This document shows positions 1-8,998 of a DNA stretch of 64,000 bases, one piece after another. The DNA is taken from contig NZ_CP017659.1 in NCBI RefSeq assembly GCF_015326965.1, positions 1,302,001 to 1,366,000 on the forward strand. The letters are read 5' to 3'. The notes under the pieces were generated by a model. It was given only the letters and a program-made list of their open reading frames with translations. It had not been told where the DNA came from and did no database searches. Source of the stretch: Paenibacillus sp. JZ16. GTDB lineage: Bacteria > Bacillota > Bacilli > Paenibacillales > Paenibacillaceae. The position numbers and the translations under genes are program-made. Position 1 is the first letter of the stretch, and every line of letters begins with the position of its first letter.

Positions 1-1
1 C

Positions 2-1057
2 AGCTTCGCCATTGCATATGCCCTCGGAACGCCGTTTGCCGTTACGCTGCTCGGACGCATACCACGGCATGTTACCATTCTGACAGCGTATATAGCAGTG
101 TTAGTGTTTAATTATTTGACCATCTTTGCCACTACGTACCCCGTCATGTTATTCATTCGCGTCATGACCGCGATGCTGTGCGGACTAACCTTATCGCTGG
201 CGATTGCCGCGACCAGCGAGCATATGAGCGCTTCCCGCAGAGCCGGTGCGGTTGCCTGGATCATCGGAGGTTTCTCGATTGCCAATGTCCTTGGCGTTCC
301 CGTCGGAACGCAGATCGGCCAGATGGCAGGATGGCAAACGGCTTTCATTGTTACATCATTAGTTGGGATCATCCCGCTAGCCTTGATGCTGGCCGTCATG
401 CCCAAGAGCAATACGATTAGCGTAAGCTCCATGAAACAGCAATTTGCCTTGTTCAAGAACAGGCGAATCCGACTTGCCTTCTTCATTCCGGTCCTTGGCG
501 TAGGCTCCGTTTTTATTGTATACACGTACATAACGCCGCTATTGGAAAATGTGATGGGGATTCCGCAGCAATGGATCAGCACTGTTCTGCTCGCTTACGG
601 CGCTTTCACGATTCTTAGCAATTGGCTCGGGGCCAAGGTAGCACAAGGCAATTCAAGGGTTAAATTGAAAGTGATTTTCACCATCCAAGCGATGATTATG
701 ATGGCTCTTGCCCTTACCCTATCACTCCCCTGGATGGCCTTAGTGTCGTTAATGCTGGTCGCCTGCTTTTCCTTTGCACTCAGTACCGCCGTTCAGCTAT
801 ACCTGATTGACCTGGCGGATGAATCTTCACCCGGCTCCAAGGACTTCGCTTCCACACTCATGCCGGTTGCATCCAATTTGGGTATCGCCATCGGTTCCCT
901 GCTGGGCAGCCTTGTCGTGGATAACGTCGGCCTTGAATACCTGCCTTGGGCTGCAGTAGTGTTCGCTATCGGAGCATTTGCCGTTACTTCCCGCTGCCAT
1001 CAGCTGGATCAAGAACAACTGGACTTAACGCTGCTGACATCAGCTAAAGCATCATAG
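2..1057 (+). CDS. MFS transporter, 5'-truncated by window edge
   Basis: The frame is open from base 2 to the stop at 1057 and gives about 351 residues, so the N-terminal part (roughly one helix, judged from the usual ~390-400 residues of the family) lies outside the window. The protein is a chain of hydrophobic helices with the alternating glycine-rich pattern of major facilitator drug/sugar efflux permeases of the AraJ/YdhP type, for example GTPFAVTLLGRIPRH early on, which resembles the family loop 2-3 region. It should sit in the cytoplasmic membrane and export a small molecule by proton antiport; the substrate cannot be read from the sequence. An internal GTG at 98 opens a shorter ORF but the upstream residues are clearly part of the same protein, so it is not the true start. 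Confidence 0.85.
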   Translation, partial: SFAIAYALGTPFAVTLLGRIPRHVTILTAYIAVLVFNYLTIFATTYPVMLFIRVMTAMLCGLTLSLAIAATSEHMSASRRAGAVAWIIGGFSIANVLGVPVGTQIGQMAGWQTAFIVTSLVGIIPLALMLAVMPKSNTISVSSMKQQFALFKNRRIRLAFFIPVLGVGSVFIVYTYITPLLENVMGIPQQWISTVLLAYGAFTILSNWLGAKVAQGNSRVKLKVIFTIQAMIMMALALTLSLPWMALVSLMLVACFSFALSTAVQLYLIDLADESSPGSKDFASTLMPVASNLGIAIGSLLGSLVVDNVGLEYLPWAAVVFAIGAFAVTSRCHQLDQEQLDLTLLTSAKAS

Positions 1058-1135
1058 ATCGCTATTCTTCAATCCTTCTCATTTTCTGGTGAGAGGGATT
1101 TTTGGGTACCGGCCGGAAATCGGTCACTCACGTAT

Positions 1136-1509
1136 GAACAGATATCATATCGGAGGAATCCCACAGTAATTAAGAACAGATACCTTATCGGAAGAATGAC
1201 ACAGTAATGAGAACAGACACCTTTTCGGAAAAATGCCACAGTAATTAAGAACAGACACCTTTTCGGAAAAATGTCACAGTAATTAAGAACAGTAACCTTA
1301 TCGGAGAATGTCACAGTAATAAGAGCAGTAACCTCATCGGAAGAATGTCACAGTAATAAGAACAGTAACCTTATCGGAAGAACGACACAGTAATAAGAAC
1401 AGTAACCTTATCGGAAGAATGTCACAGTAATTAAGAACAGTAACCTTATCGGAAGAATGTCACAGTAATTAAGAACAGTAACCTTATCGGAAGAATGTCA
1501 CAGTAATAA
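1136..1509. repeat. Ten tandem copies of a 37-38 bp repeat
   Basis: Units begin with gaacag at 1136, 1174, 1211, 1249, 1287, 1323 (gagcag), 1360, 1397, 1435 and 1473, so the period is 36-38 bp. The core AACCTTATCGGAAGAATGTC is followed by acagtaat and a variable ta spacer. Copies 5 to 10 are almost identical while copies 1 to 4 are diverged, as expected if the array grows from its right end. There are no unique spacers between units, so it is not a CRISPR array. It begins about 80 bp after the MFS stop codon. Confidence 0.9.
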
Positions 1510-1555
1510 CGTTTTGTTTCAACGGAAAACTAATGAGAAGAAAGGAGGAACATTC

Positions 1556-1592
1556 AAAAAGCTTACCCGTTATGTAACGGCGTAAGTTTTTG
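1556..1592. terminator. Bidirectional hairpin with T tract
   Basis: A stem built from AAGCTTACCCGTT and AACGGCGTAAGTT around the loop atg is flanked by A5 on the left and T5 on the right. It follows the tandem array and could end transcripts that pass through from the MFS gene. The pairing has one or two mismatches, so the call is moderate. Confidence 0.45.
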
Positions 1593-1799
1593 CCTACCTC
1601 TTCTGCCTTCTGTCCGCATGTGTCACAAAAAGGCCGAGCCCCGCGTTCAACAAACAGTAATTAAGCTCAGCAGCGATTAGCCGCGTTCAGCCCCCTCGTT
1701 AGGATACGGCTACCCGGCATTGTTAACATCCACCGAGTTACAATCTTTGCGGACACTGATTCCGCTATTTCCTTGTTTCTACCCGATTCACAACAATAT

Positions 1800-1878
1800 G
1801 CGGTCAAGAGATCCGCTATTGCGAGATTTTTTGGGGATTAGTCCGTGATTATGGTGCAATAGCGGATCCTGTGTCCGC
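1800..1878. repeat. 79-bp inverted repeat, copy 1 of 4
   Basis: The arm gcggtcaagagatccgctat pairs with atagcggatcctgtgtccgc about 35 bp downstream. The inner 11 bp ATCCGCTATTG/CAATAGCGGAT is a perfect match. The loop contains the constant phrase ggggattagtccgtgattatgg. Confidence 0.8.
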
Positions 1879-2155
1879 ATAAACTCCATAATCGGCCGAT
1901 TTCAGTGAAATAACGGATCTTCTGTCCTCCCGGACTCCATATCGAGCGAATTTCAGCACATAGCGGGTCCTCTTCTCTCCACATGTGCCCAAAAATAGAC
2001 CGATTTCCCCGTGAACAACTGTTATTCAATTCAGCGCGAATACAGATCCTCATTTCGGTAACGCCATTCGATATCGTTAACATCCAATTGGAGTTGCGAT
2101 ATTTGAGGACACTGGTTCCGCTATTTCCTTGTTTCTACCCATTTCACAACAATTT

Positions 2156-2234
2156 GCGGACAAGAGATCCGCTATTGTGAGATTTTCGGGGGATTAGTCC
2201 GTAATTATGGTGCAATAGCGGATCCTGTGTCCGC
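2156..2234. repeat. 79-bp inverted repeat, copy 2 of 4
   Basis: Same structure as at 1800-1878, with gcggacaagagatccgctat on the left and the complementary arm ending at 2234. The inner match here is interrupted only outside ATCCGCTATTG. It lies 356 bp after copy 1. Confidence 0.8.
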
Positions 2235-2624
2235 GTAATCTCCATTATCGGCCGATTTCCGCAAAATAACGGATCCTCTGTCCTCTTGATCCCCATTATG
2301 GGCGAATTCCGGTATATATAGCGTGACCTCTTCTCTCCATATGTGCCTAGAACATGCCGATTTCGGCATAATATCGATCCTCTAGCCTCATGATTCCCTT
2401 ATAAGCGAATCGCAGCATGTGACGGATTCTCTTCTGCCTTCTGTCCGTATGTGTCACAAAAAGGCCGAGCCCCGCGTTCAACTATAATTCAGCTCAGCCG
2501 CGATTAGCCGCGTACAGACCCCACGTTAGGATACCGCCACCCGGTATCGTTAACATCCAATTGAGTTGCGATATTTGAGGACGGTTCCGCTATTTCCTTG
2601 TTTCTACCCGATTCACAACAATAG

Positions 2625-2703
2625 GCGGACAAGAGATCCGCTATTGCGAGATTTTTTGGGGATTAGTCCGTGATTATGGTGCAATAGCGGATCCTGTGTC
2701 CGC
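2625..2703. repeat. 79-bp inverted repeat, copy 3 of 4
   Basis: Same structure, 469 bp after copy 2. The inner arms ATCCGCTATTG and CAATAGCGGAT are perfect and the full 22-bp arms match at 19 positions. Confidence 0.8.
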
Positions 2704-3093
2704 ATAAACTCCATAATCGGCCGATTTCCGCAAAATAACGGATCCTCTGTCCTCTTGATCCCCATTATGGGCGAATTCCGGTATATGTAGCTTGACCTCT
2801 TCTCTCCATATGTGCCTAGAACATGCCGATTTCGGCATAATATCGATCCTCTGGCCTTTTGATCCCCTTTGGGCGAATCGCAGCATATGACGGATTCTCT
2901 TCTGCCTTCTGTCCGCATGTGTCACAAAAAGGCCGAGCCCCGCGTTCAACTATAATTCAGCTCAGCCGCGATTAGCCGCGTACAGACCCCACGTTAGGAT
3001 ACCGCCACCCGGTATCTAACATCCAATTGAGTTGCGATATTTGAGGACACTGGTTCCGCTATTTCCTTGTTTTTACCCATTTCACAACAATTT

Positions 3094-3172
3094 GCGGACA
3101 AGAGATCCGCTATTGTGAGATTTTTGAGGGATTAGTCCGTGATTATGGTGTAATAGCGGATCCTGTGTCCGC
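3094..3172. repeat. 79-bp inverted repeat, copy 4 of 4
   Basis: Same structure, exactly 469 bp after copy 3. One arm carries a single change (taatagcggat in place of caatagcggat). Confidence 0.8.
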
Positions 3173-3636
3173 GTAAACTCCATTATCGGCCGATTTCCGC
3201 GAAATAACGGATCCTCTGTCCTCATGAACTCCATAATGTGCCGACTTTGGGCCCTCTGTCCTCCTCCACTCCATATCGATCGAATTTCAGCACATAGCGG
3301 GCCCCCTTCTGTCCACATGTGCCCAAAAATCGACCGATTCCTGCAATAACGGATCCTCTGTCCTCTTGATCTTCTTAATAGGCGCATATAGAATCGGCCT
3401 TCCACACGAAATCCATAACGGGCGAATTTCAGCATATAGCAAAGCCTCTTCTGCCCGCATGTGCCCAAAATAGGCCGATTCCCGCCTATAGCGATTCTTC
3501 CCGCACCATCCTACTGTTCAATGGATGCCCTGCTTAAGCAGCCATCTCCCGGCACGCTTTCGCACATCGAAAGCATGCTTCAACTTGTGAAGATTATATG
3601 AGGATGTTGTATTATTTCGATTCAATTGGCAAACAG

Positions 3637-3665
3637 AAAAGACGACTGCATCGCAGTCGTCTTTT
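3637..3665. terminator. Bidirectional terminator
   Basis: A perfect 13-bp stem, AAAAGACGACTGC with its complement, around the 3-nt loop atc ends in TTTT on both strands. It stands just left of the 22-bp tandem array, so transcripts of the cat gene on the minus strand would read the array before reaching it. Confidence 0.8.
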
Positions 3666-3863
3666 CTTGCTCATTTTGATCATGAATCTTATTCATTTTG
3701 ATCATGAATCTTGTTCATTTTGATCATGAATCTTGCTCATTTTGATCATGAATCTTGTTCATTTTGATCATGAATCTTGTTCATTTTGATCATGAATCTT
3801 GCTCATTTTGATCATGAATCTTGTTCATTTTGATCATGAATCTTGCTCATTTTGAGCATGTAT
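3666..3863. repeat. Nine tandem copies of a 22-bp repeat
   Basis: Eight nearly identical 22-bp units containing CATTTTGATCATGAATC start every 22 bp from 3666 to 3820. A ninth, diverged unit ends at 3863, where it meets the stop codon of the cat gene. Variation is limited mostly to one C/T position per unit. Each unit holds the palindrome TGATCA. No unique spacers are present. Confidence 0.9.
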
Positions 3864-4519
3864 TATGTTAACCAATCGTCAAAAGAATCCGCCAACCTTT
3901 GCAACTCCTGAAAGAACATGCTGGCATGATAACCATCACACACAGCATGGTGCACCTGCAATGAGACTGGAAGCAGAATACGGCCTCCCTGCTTGGTATA
4001 TTTTCCGCCGGTTATGATGGGAAGAAGATAGTCTGCTTCATTGACAATGTTTAGATTAAATCCGCTAAAGCTTGCCCAGGGTATCATGGATATGGGAAAC
4101 GTGTTCGGAGGTGGATTCTCTTTAACGAACAGCCCCTTTGTATCCCGATATTGCTCCATGTCCTGCTCGTAATGATCATGGAATCGATAGAAATCATTCG
4201 AAAATGCTGTCCATAAACAGGAGAACGTATGGTCATCGTTATGGAAAAAGGTATAACTCGGCGTCATTCGATCCCAGTAACCCAATTCCCCTTCGGGACT
4301 ATAGGAAGTTTTGAATTCAACCCAGTCATTGACAACTCTTGTAACCATATAAATAAAAGCTGGATAAAGCTTGAATCCATTAGTTTTTAAAGAATACAGC
4401 AAGCGAGTAATGTCGATATCCACGGTGATACTGAAGGTACATTTATTCGATCGAAGATAATGCTCGTAATAAGGCTTTCTCGTCCACTCTTCAACATTAA
4501 TAATGTGAAACTTCATCAT
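3863..4519 (-). CDS. cat: Chloramphenicol O-acetyltransferase, type A
   Basis: The 218-residue product has the length of CatA enzymes, which are cytoplasmic trimers that acetylate chloramphenicol from acetyl-CoA. Seen in the sequence: an N-terminus of family type (WTRKPYYEHYL), the central ASFSGFNLNI segment, and the catalytic HHAVCDG motif near residue 190 with its general-base histidine and structural Asp-Gly. The start at 4519 is chosen because AGGAGGG lies 6-8 bases upstream; an in-frame ATG at 4564 lies upstream of that site and has no ribosome binding site of its own. That Shine-Dalgarno is locked in a 13-bp hairpin (separate entry), as in drug-inducible cat genes. The gene stands alone. 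Resistance function is inferred from the family; some chromosomal members act poorly on the drug. Confidence 0.88.
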   Translation of the reverse strand: MMKFHIINVEEWTRKPYYEHYLRSNKCTFSITVDIDITRLLYSLKTNGFKLYPAFIYMVTRVVNDWVEFKTSYSPEGELGYWDRMTPSYTFFHNDDHTFSCLWTAFSNDFYRFHDHYEQDMEQYRDTKGLFVKENPPPNTFPISMIPWASFSGFNLNIVNEADYLLPIITGGKYTKQGGRILLPVSLQVHHAVCDGYHASMFFQELQRLADSFDDWLT

Positions 4520-4524
4520 TTTTG

Positions 4525-4559
4525 CCCTCCTAAAATAATTTCGTTCTATTTCAGGAGGG
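4525..4559 (-). promoter_or_regulatory. RBS-sequestering hairpin of cat leader
   Basis: On the minus strand CCCUCCUGAAAUA pairs with UAUUUUAGGAGGG over 13 bp (one G-U pair) with a 9-nt loop. The right arm contains the whole Shine-Dalgarno AGGAGGG of cat. There is no T tract, so this is not a terminator. Inducible cat genes such as cat-86 use such a stem, opened by a ribosome stalled on a short leader ORF. No convincing leader ORF with a spaced ribosome binding site was found upstream (only ATG at 4587 encoding MACD), so the trigger is open. Confidence 0.65.
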
Positions 4560-4824
4560 TACATCCACTGATCTAATCACACGCCATCACTCCAAAGTTA
4601 CCGTAGTAGTATAGCTATTACATATTTTAACCTTTACAGTAATTCCTTTAAATTAACAATCTGTTATATCTTCAAATTTATCTGATTCTGCCCAGCTTCA
4701 TTATTATAAATGATACAGCCGTCAAAAAAAATAGGTGTCTGTTTATGAGCCCACTGGGTACTTGTGCACTCAACACATGCACAGGATACGTATGATATAC
4801 CAATTCAAGGGGAGGTGTTCGCGG

Positions 4825-6237
4825 ATGGGGTGTCCATCTAGGAAGGTCAAACGCTGTCGGAAGAAAAAAATGATTCTCATACGCAAACCGAAAAAGAAAA
4901 AACGTCGATGTATTATTACCAGAAGGAAAGTGATCCGGGTAAAATGTCCACCGCCCACGATCATAAACGGAGCTGCAGGGGTACAAGGTTCACAGGGAAT
5001 CCCGGGCCTACCGGGACCTCCGGGCATTCCAGGTCCACCGGGACCGCAGGGAATCCCGGGTCCTCAAGGTGCTCAGGGAGTACCAGGCCCTCAAGGCGCT
5101 CAGGGTCCTCAAGGTCTTCAAGGACCTGCGGGTGAAAGTCCAACGGATCCCTGTTTTGAAGAATTGAGGGATACTTTGCTGCAATTAGACAATCAATACA
5201 TTTCGGTTTCGACTTCCGGCTTCACCGATAGTATCGAGGGTCGGATTTTGCGAACCGGAGAAGGAACGGTTATTCTTACCGGTGTATTCGGAACGCGAAT
5301 CATTCCGGTATGCTCCATTAATTCCGTGGACCACGGTCCCTTCGCTTATGCTTTATTTGCTTTCAACGATGTCATCACCGTCATTAATACGGCTACAAAT
5401 ACCATAATGGGCTTCATACCAGTCGGAGATAGTCCAAACGATATTGTCTTCACCCCTGACGGTACTCGTGCCTATGTAACTAATTTTAGCGATGATAATG
5501 TCCAAGTGATTGATACCGCCTCCAACACCATCATCGGCCCGCCAATTCCGGTTGGAGATGGTGCCAATCGAAATGCCATCACGCCGGATGGTTCGCGGGT
5601 ATACGTCACGAATTTTATTGACAGCACGGTCTCTGTCATCGAAACGACCATAAATATGGCCATCGGAACGCCAATACCCGTAGGGGCCGGTCCTAACGGA
5701 ATTGCCATTACGCCGAACGGCTTGCGAGCCTATGTCGTTAACTCAACCGATGGAACCGTTTCCGTTATCGATACGGCTTCGAATACAGTACTCGGCTTGC
5801 CAATACCGGTTGGTTTATTGCCTCAGGAGGTCGCCATTACGCCGGATAGTACTCGAGCGTACGTCACCAATTTCTCAAGCGCCTCTGTCTCCGTCATCGA
5901 TACCGCCTCCAACGTGGTCATTGCGACCATCCCGGTCGGAAATAACCCTACCGGAATCGCGATTATGCCTGACGGATCTCGGGCCTATGTCACGAATGCC
6001 GGCTCCGATACTGTATCCATCATTCATATTGCTGCCAACACGGTTATTGCTCCAACAATCACGGTTGGAGATAGTCCGAACGGTATCGCAATTACTCCAG
6101 ATGGTACAAGAGCGTATGTAACGAATACACTGAGTCCCAACATTTCAATCATTAATACGTCATCCAACACGGTTACCTCAATACCATTAACCAATACGGG
6201 ATACACGGGGATTGGCATAACGCCTATAACGATCTAG
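4825..6237 (+). CDS. Collagen-like repeat protein with YVTN beta-propeller
   Basis: A 470-residue protein. Residues 1-45 are very rich in Lys/Arg and Cys. Residues about 51-110 are some 19 collagen Gly-X-Y triplets (such as [10 protein letters not shown]). After a linker comes a series of about seven YVTN beta-propeller repeats, each with the pattern P-V-G-x-x-P-x-x-I-x-x-T-P-D-G-x-R-A-Y-V-T-N. There is no recognisable signal peptide or sorting motif. Collagen-like proteins of spore formers often sit on the spore surface, and YVTN propellers are extracytoplasmic surface modules; a spore-coat or surface role is inference. The start at 4825 follows GGGGAGGTG; ATGs further upstream lack a site. 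The DNA of the propeller part is itself repetitive, so copy number may vary between strains. A 56-codon gene follows 41 bp downstream. Confidence 0.85.
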   Translation: MGCPSRKVKRCRKKKMILIRKPKKKKRRCIITRRKVIRVKCPPPTIINGAAGVQGSQGIPGLPGPPGIPGPPGPQGIPGPQGAQGVPGPQGAQGPQGLQGPAGESPTDPCFEELRDTLLQLDNQYISVSTSGFTDSIEGRILRTGEGTVILTGVFGTRIIPVCSINSVDHGPFAYALFAFNDVITVINTATNTIMGFIPVGDSPNDIVFTPDGTRAYVTNFSDDNVQVIDTASNTIIGPPIPVGDGANRNAITPDGSRVYVTNFIDSTVSVIETTINMAIGTPIPVGAGPNGIAITPNGLRAYVVNSTDGTVSVIDTASNTVLGLPIPVGLLPQEVAITPDSTRAYVTNFSSASVSVIDTASNVVIATIPVGNNPTGIAIMPDGSRAYVTNAGSDTVSIIHIAANTVIAPTITVGDSPNGIAITPDGTRAYVTNTLSPNISIINTSSNTVTSIPLTNTGYTGIGITPITI

Positions 6238-6278
6238 ATGGTTCATAGGAATCAATAATCGATGAGGGAAGGTGTAAT

Positions 6279-6449
6279 ATGCGGAAAAATGATATACATG
6301 CTTGGATTCGAAAAGAGCTGAATGATCATCCCGATATCACAAGCGTCGAGCTTGCAGAGAAAATTCGAATTCCGCTGCATATCGTCCAGATTTTTAAAGA
6401 AAAATTAATCAAGAATGTCGATCGTACACCACTTCAAGAGCATGAGTAA
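6279..6449 (+). CDS. Small HTH-like protein (56 aa)
   Basis: ATG at 6279 follows GAGGGAAGGTG at good spacing and opens a 56-codon frame ending at 6449. The product begins MRKNDIHAWIRKELNDHP and continues with a helix-turn-helix-like pattern (SVELAEKIRIPLHIVQIFKEK), reminiscent of a small winged-helix half or anti-repressor. It lies 41 bp after the collagen/YVTN gene in the same direction, so the two may form an operon. No family was recognised. Confidence 0.65.
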   Translation: MRKNDIHAWIRKELNDHPDITSVELAEKIRIPLHIVQIFKEKLIKNVDRTPLQEHE

Positions 6450-6739
6450 TACCATGTTCCTTTTCCAATACGAAGATTGAAAATATGTTGTAGTATCTGA
6501 CATTAGCTGGGCACTAGCGCACGATTTCCTCGTCCTCCAATTAAAACGGAGACTCCGTATGAAAAAATACACCTAAACGCCCCACTCAGGAAAAAGAAGA
6601 CACAGTGCCCAGCAGAAGGAAACGATCAAGACCATGCATTCACACCACGCGCCTTACCTCTTGTTATTCTCCTAACAACAATAAAGACTTCACTCCTCAA
6701 GCGGGTGCTCAAGTCGTGAAGCCTAATTGTAATCAGTTC

Positions 6740-8998
6740 TTAATGATGTGCTTCAGGCATTTGGGTAAACAGCAGGTTTACTGGCAAATTGCTCCCTGGC
6801 GCAGCCGTCAGCATGATTTCAACCTTTTGTTCGTAATCGCCTGTACGATAGAGAACCGCTTGCTCGCCAGGAGCTACCTGTCCAAGGGAATAGATCGGTA
6901 CAATCGTTCCATTTACCATAGCATATCCCGAGTACTTACCGCCCCGCGGGTTAAACGAGATCAGAGTATCCGGCGCTACGCGATCCAATGTTATTTTATA
7001 CAGGACACCAAAGTTACCCGTGTTGTGCGTAATGTCCCCAACCATAGGGTCCATACCTTCCAGGTTAGGGTCATCCTGATTGTCTCCAAGTACGAGACGC
7101 TCGGAATTTGCACCCACCAGTTCGGAATAATGGATGACTCGTGTTGAATCCGGATAGGTTCCACGGTTGTGAACCCCATCGCGATTCAGGATGGGCAGCG
7201 TGCTTAAAACCTTCAATGGATCCGATTTCTCATCAATCATCACGACATCGAACTGAATCGGCAGGTCGCTGTACATATCCGAGTATAGGGAAATGACATG
7301 TCCTTGCTTCATTCTCACATCGCTCAGTTCCGTCATAACCAGTTTCTGTTCGCCTGGTGCAAGCGTCACTGAAGCCCGCTTCGAATCGTCCTGCATCGAT
7401 TGGAAGTAGTTCAGCACAGACTTCTTGCCTGCTGCCGTAGCGATCGGCGATGGACCAGCAAATCCCAAGTAATCTTGTCTAAGCGTTACCGGAGTGCTGT
7501 TTTTGTTCGTTGCAATAACGTACATTTTCACATTTTTATTCAAATTGTTCACATGGTGAATCATAAAGCGCATATCGCCAACCGCCGTCTCTTGGTACAC
7601 AATACCTTCGCTGTTGACGGTTTCCGGGCTGTTACTGCGAATCAACGTGCTTGGCTCATCGTAAAAATCGTAATTAATCTTCGGACGCGAAGTCACATTG
7701 CCGAGGAACGTGAATTTTTCCCCTTCCGGGATAAAGAGCATATTGAAATCCTCTTCTTGATATAAGGTCTCGTTCGTCACGTTAATCGTCGTCTCGTAGG
7801 TAGAGCTAAGTCCCTTCTTGTCCGTGGCCGTTAACTTGATCGTATAAACGCCCGGTGTGAAGAATGCATACTGTTTATTTTCCCACTTGTACGTCAGATC
7901 CTCAGGCTTGTCCTGGTCATCTGTAGTTTGATTCGTATAGGTAATCAACTCACCCATTTTATACTCGGACTTATCGGTCTCGAACATGGCGACAGGCGGA
8001 AGATTCGGCTGAATGACCGTAATCGTTTGGCTATAAGGCTCGCTCCACGCCCCTGTAGAATCTTGAACCGAGTAAGTGACTATGTATTCGCCTGGTACAT
8101 CGAAGATATCCTGTTTTCCTTCCCAGCGTTCATTGATGATTTCACCTTGTACATTCTCCAGCTGCGGTGTATAGGTCACCGTGGTTTGTCCTGCATAAAT
8201 CTCCTTAGGCCCCACCGTAAACTTGGCTACTGGCTTGGTTTCCAGATTCATAATGACACGTTTGCCTACATTATCCACTTTATATTGAATATCAAGCGCT
8301 TGGGTTATAGCTGTCAGCGGAACCATGAAGGTGCTTTTCGTCTGGTAGGAGGTTCCTTTCATCTCTTTGGTTACGCCATTCACGGTATACTTGCTGCTGT
8401 CTGTTTTGAAGCGAAGCTCATTGGTTCCTTTGGTTATAACGGTTTCTTTGGTCTTCTTATCGTAAGTGACCTTGAAGCCTACACGGTCCACAAGGGCACG
8501 AATGGGAACATAGGATACTCCCTTTTTGACTTGCATCGGCTGCGGTGCATTGTAGGTAACGCCGTCTTGTACCATTTTTGTACTATTGAAATATAAAATA
8601 AGTTCTTTCCCCGTCACGGTTTGCTGGTTATTCTGGTTGCCCTGCTCTCCCGTAGTTGTTGCCGGATCTTGCACTTCGCCGGTTTCCTCTACCGGTCCTT
8701 CGGTTGTTCCTGTTTCATTAGGCTCTTGAGAGCCTTCTGTCTCTGTCGTAGTAGTTGTTTCCGTTGTTTCTGTTGTTTCTGTTGTTTCTGTTGTTTCTGT
8801 TGTTTCTGTTGTTTCTTGAGCAGCGTCTGTACCCCCAGATGTTACTGCTTTGGTTGCCGCAGCGTTTTGCTCGTACACTTCTTGGGTGACTGACTGTTGT
8901 GGTTTGTCTGCGGTATTTGCATCCGCGCTCGCCGGATAAGCTGCCGCTAATTGGGCAACAGCCAATACGGTTAGCAATGATCGTTTCTTCAGTTTCAT
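6740..8998 (-). CDS. Secreted stalk-domain/PKD-domain protein
   Basis: A 752-residue exported protein. Residues 1-25 form a signal peptide (charged KLKKR start, hydrophobic core, PASA cleavage motif). Residues about 55-130 are a Thr/Glu-rich linker with perfect 9-bp coding repeats giving TTETTETTE. Residues about 130-255 match the copper-amine-oxidase N-terminal-like 'stalk' domain common in Paenibacillus exoproteins (VPIRALVDRVGF, then MVPLTAITQALDI). Two PKD/Ig-like domains follow (about 260-330 and 333-405, each with PGxYxxxxxxxD). The last ~345 residues were not recognised. No LPXTG motif or SLH domain is present, so it is probably released or loosely wall-bound. The start is supported by GAAGGAG 8 bases upstream. 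No catalytic motif is visible; an adhesive or structural role is inference. Confidence 0.8.
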   Translation of the reverse strand: MKLKKRSLLTVLAVAQLAAAYPASADANTADKPQQSVTQEVYEQNAAATKAVTSGGTDAAQETTETTETTETTETTETTETTTTTETEGSQEPNETGTTEGPVEETGEVQDPATTTGEQGNQNNQQTVTGKELILYFNSTKMVQDGVTYNAPQPMQVKKGVSYVPIRALVDRVGFKVTYDKKTKETVITKGTNELRFKTDSSKYTVNGVTKEMKGTSYQTKSTFMVPLTAITQALDIQYKVDNVGKRVIMNLETKPVAKFTVGPKEIYAGQTTVTYTPQLENVQGEIINERWEGKQDIFDVPGEYIVTYSVQDSTGAWSEPYSQTITVIQPNLPPVAMFETDKSEYKMGELITYTNQTTDDQDKPEDLTYKWENKQYAFFTPGVYTIKLTATDKKGLSSTYETTINVTNETLYQEEDFNMLFIPEGEKFTFLGNVTSRPKINYDFYDEPSTLIRSNSPETVNSEGIVYQETAVGDMRFMIHHVNNLNKNVKMYVIATNKNSTPVTLRQDYLGFAGPSPIATAAGKKSVLNYFQSMQDDSKRASVTLAPGEQKLVMTELSDVRMKQGHVISLYSDMYSDLPIQFDVVMIDEKSDPLKVLSTLPILNRDGVHNRGTYPDSTRVIHYSELVGANSERLVLGDNQDDPNLEGMDPMVGDITHNTGNFGVLYKITLDRVAPDTLISFNPRGGKYSGYAMVNGTIVPIYSLGQVAPGEQAVLYRTGDYEQKVEIMLTAAPGSNLPVNLLFTQMPEAHH

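Larger units (their letters stand above)
1600..3480. repeat. Degenerate higher-order repeat block (about 469-bp superunits)
   Basis: This gene-free stretch is made of degenerate units of about 50 bp around the theme 'ctgtcc...ctccat.atcggccgatttc.gca.aatagcggatcc'. These are arranged in a longer period: the phrase gagttgcgatatttgaggac recurs at 2092, 2564 and 3029, and gccgagccccgcgttcaac recurs near 1632, 2463 and 2932. Superunits of about 469 bp starting near 2156, 2625 and 3094 are nearly collinear. Minus-strand ORFs of 80-130 codons run through the block, but their translations only repeat the unit and have no ribosome binding site. No gene is supported here. Confidence 0.85.

Noticed and set aside
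1136..1509. CRISPR array
   Set aside because: Units follow one another without unique spacers and no cas gene is nearby; the same holds for the 22-bp array at 3666-3863.
2613..3468. Minus-strand ORFs of 91-128 codons in the repeat block (also at 1069-1314 and 1838-2083)
   Set aside because: They have no ribosome binding site and their translations merely repeat the DNA repeat unit.
4573..4587. Four-codon leader (MACD) for the cat gene
   Set aside because: The GGAG element is only about three bases from the ATG and the ORF ends before the hairpin, so it does not fit a stalling leader well.
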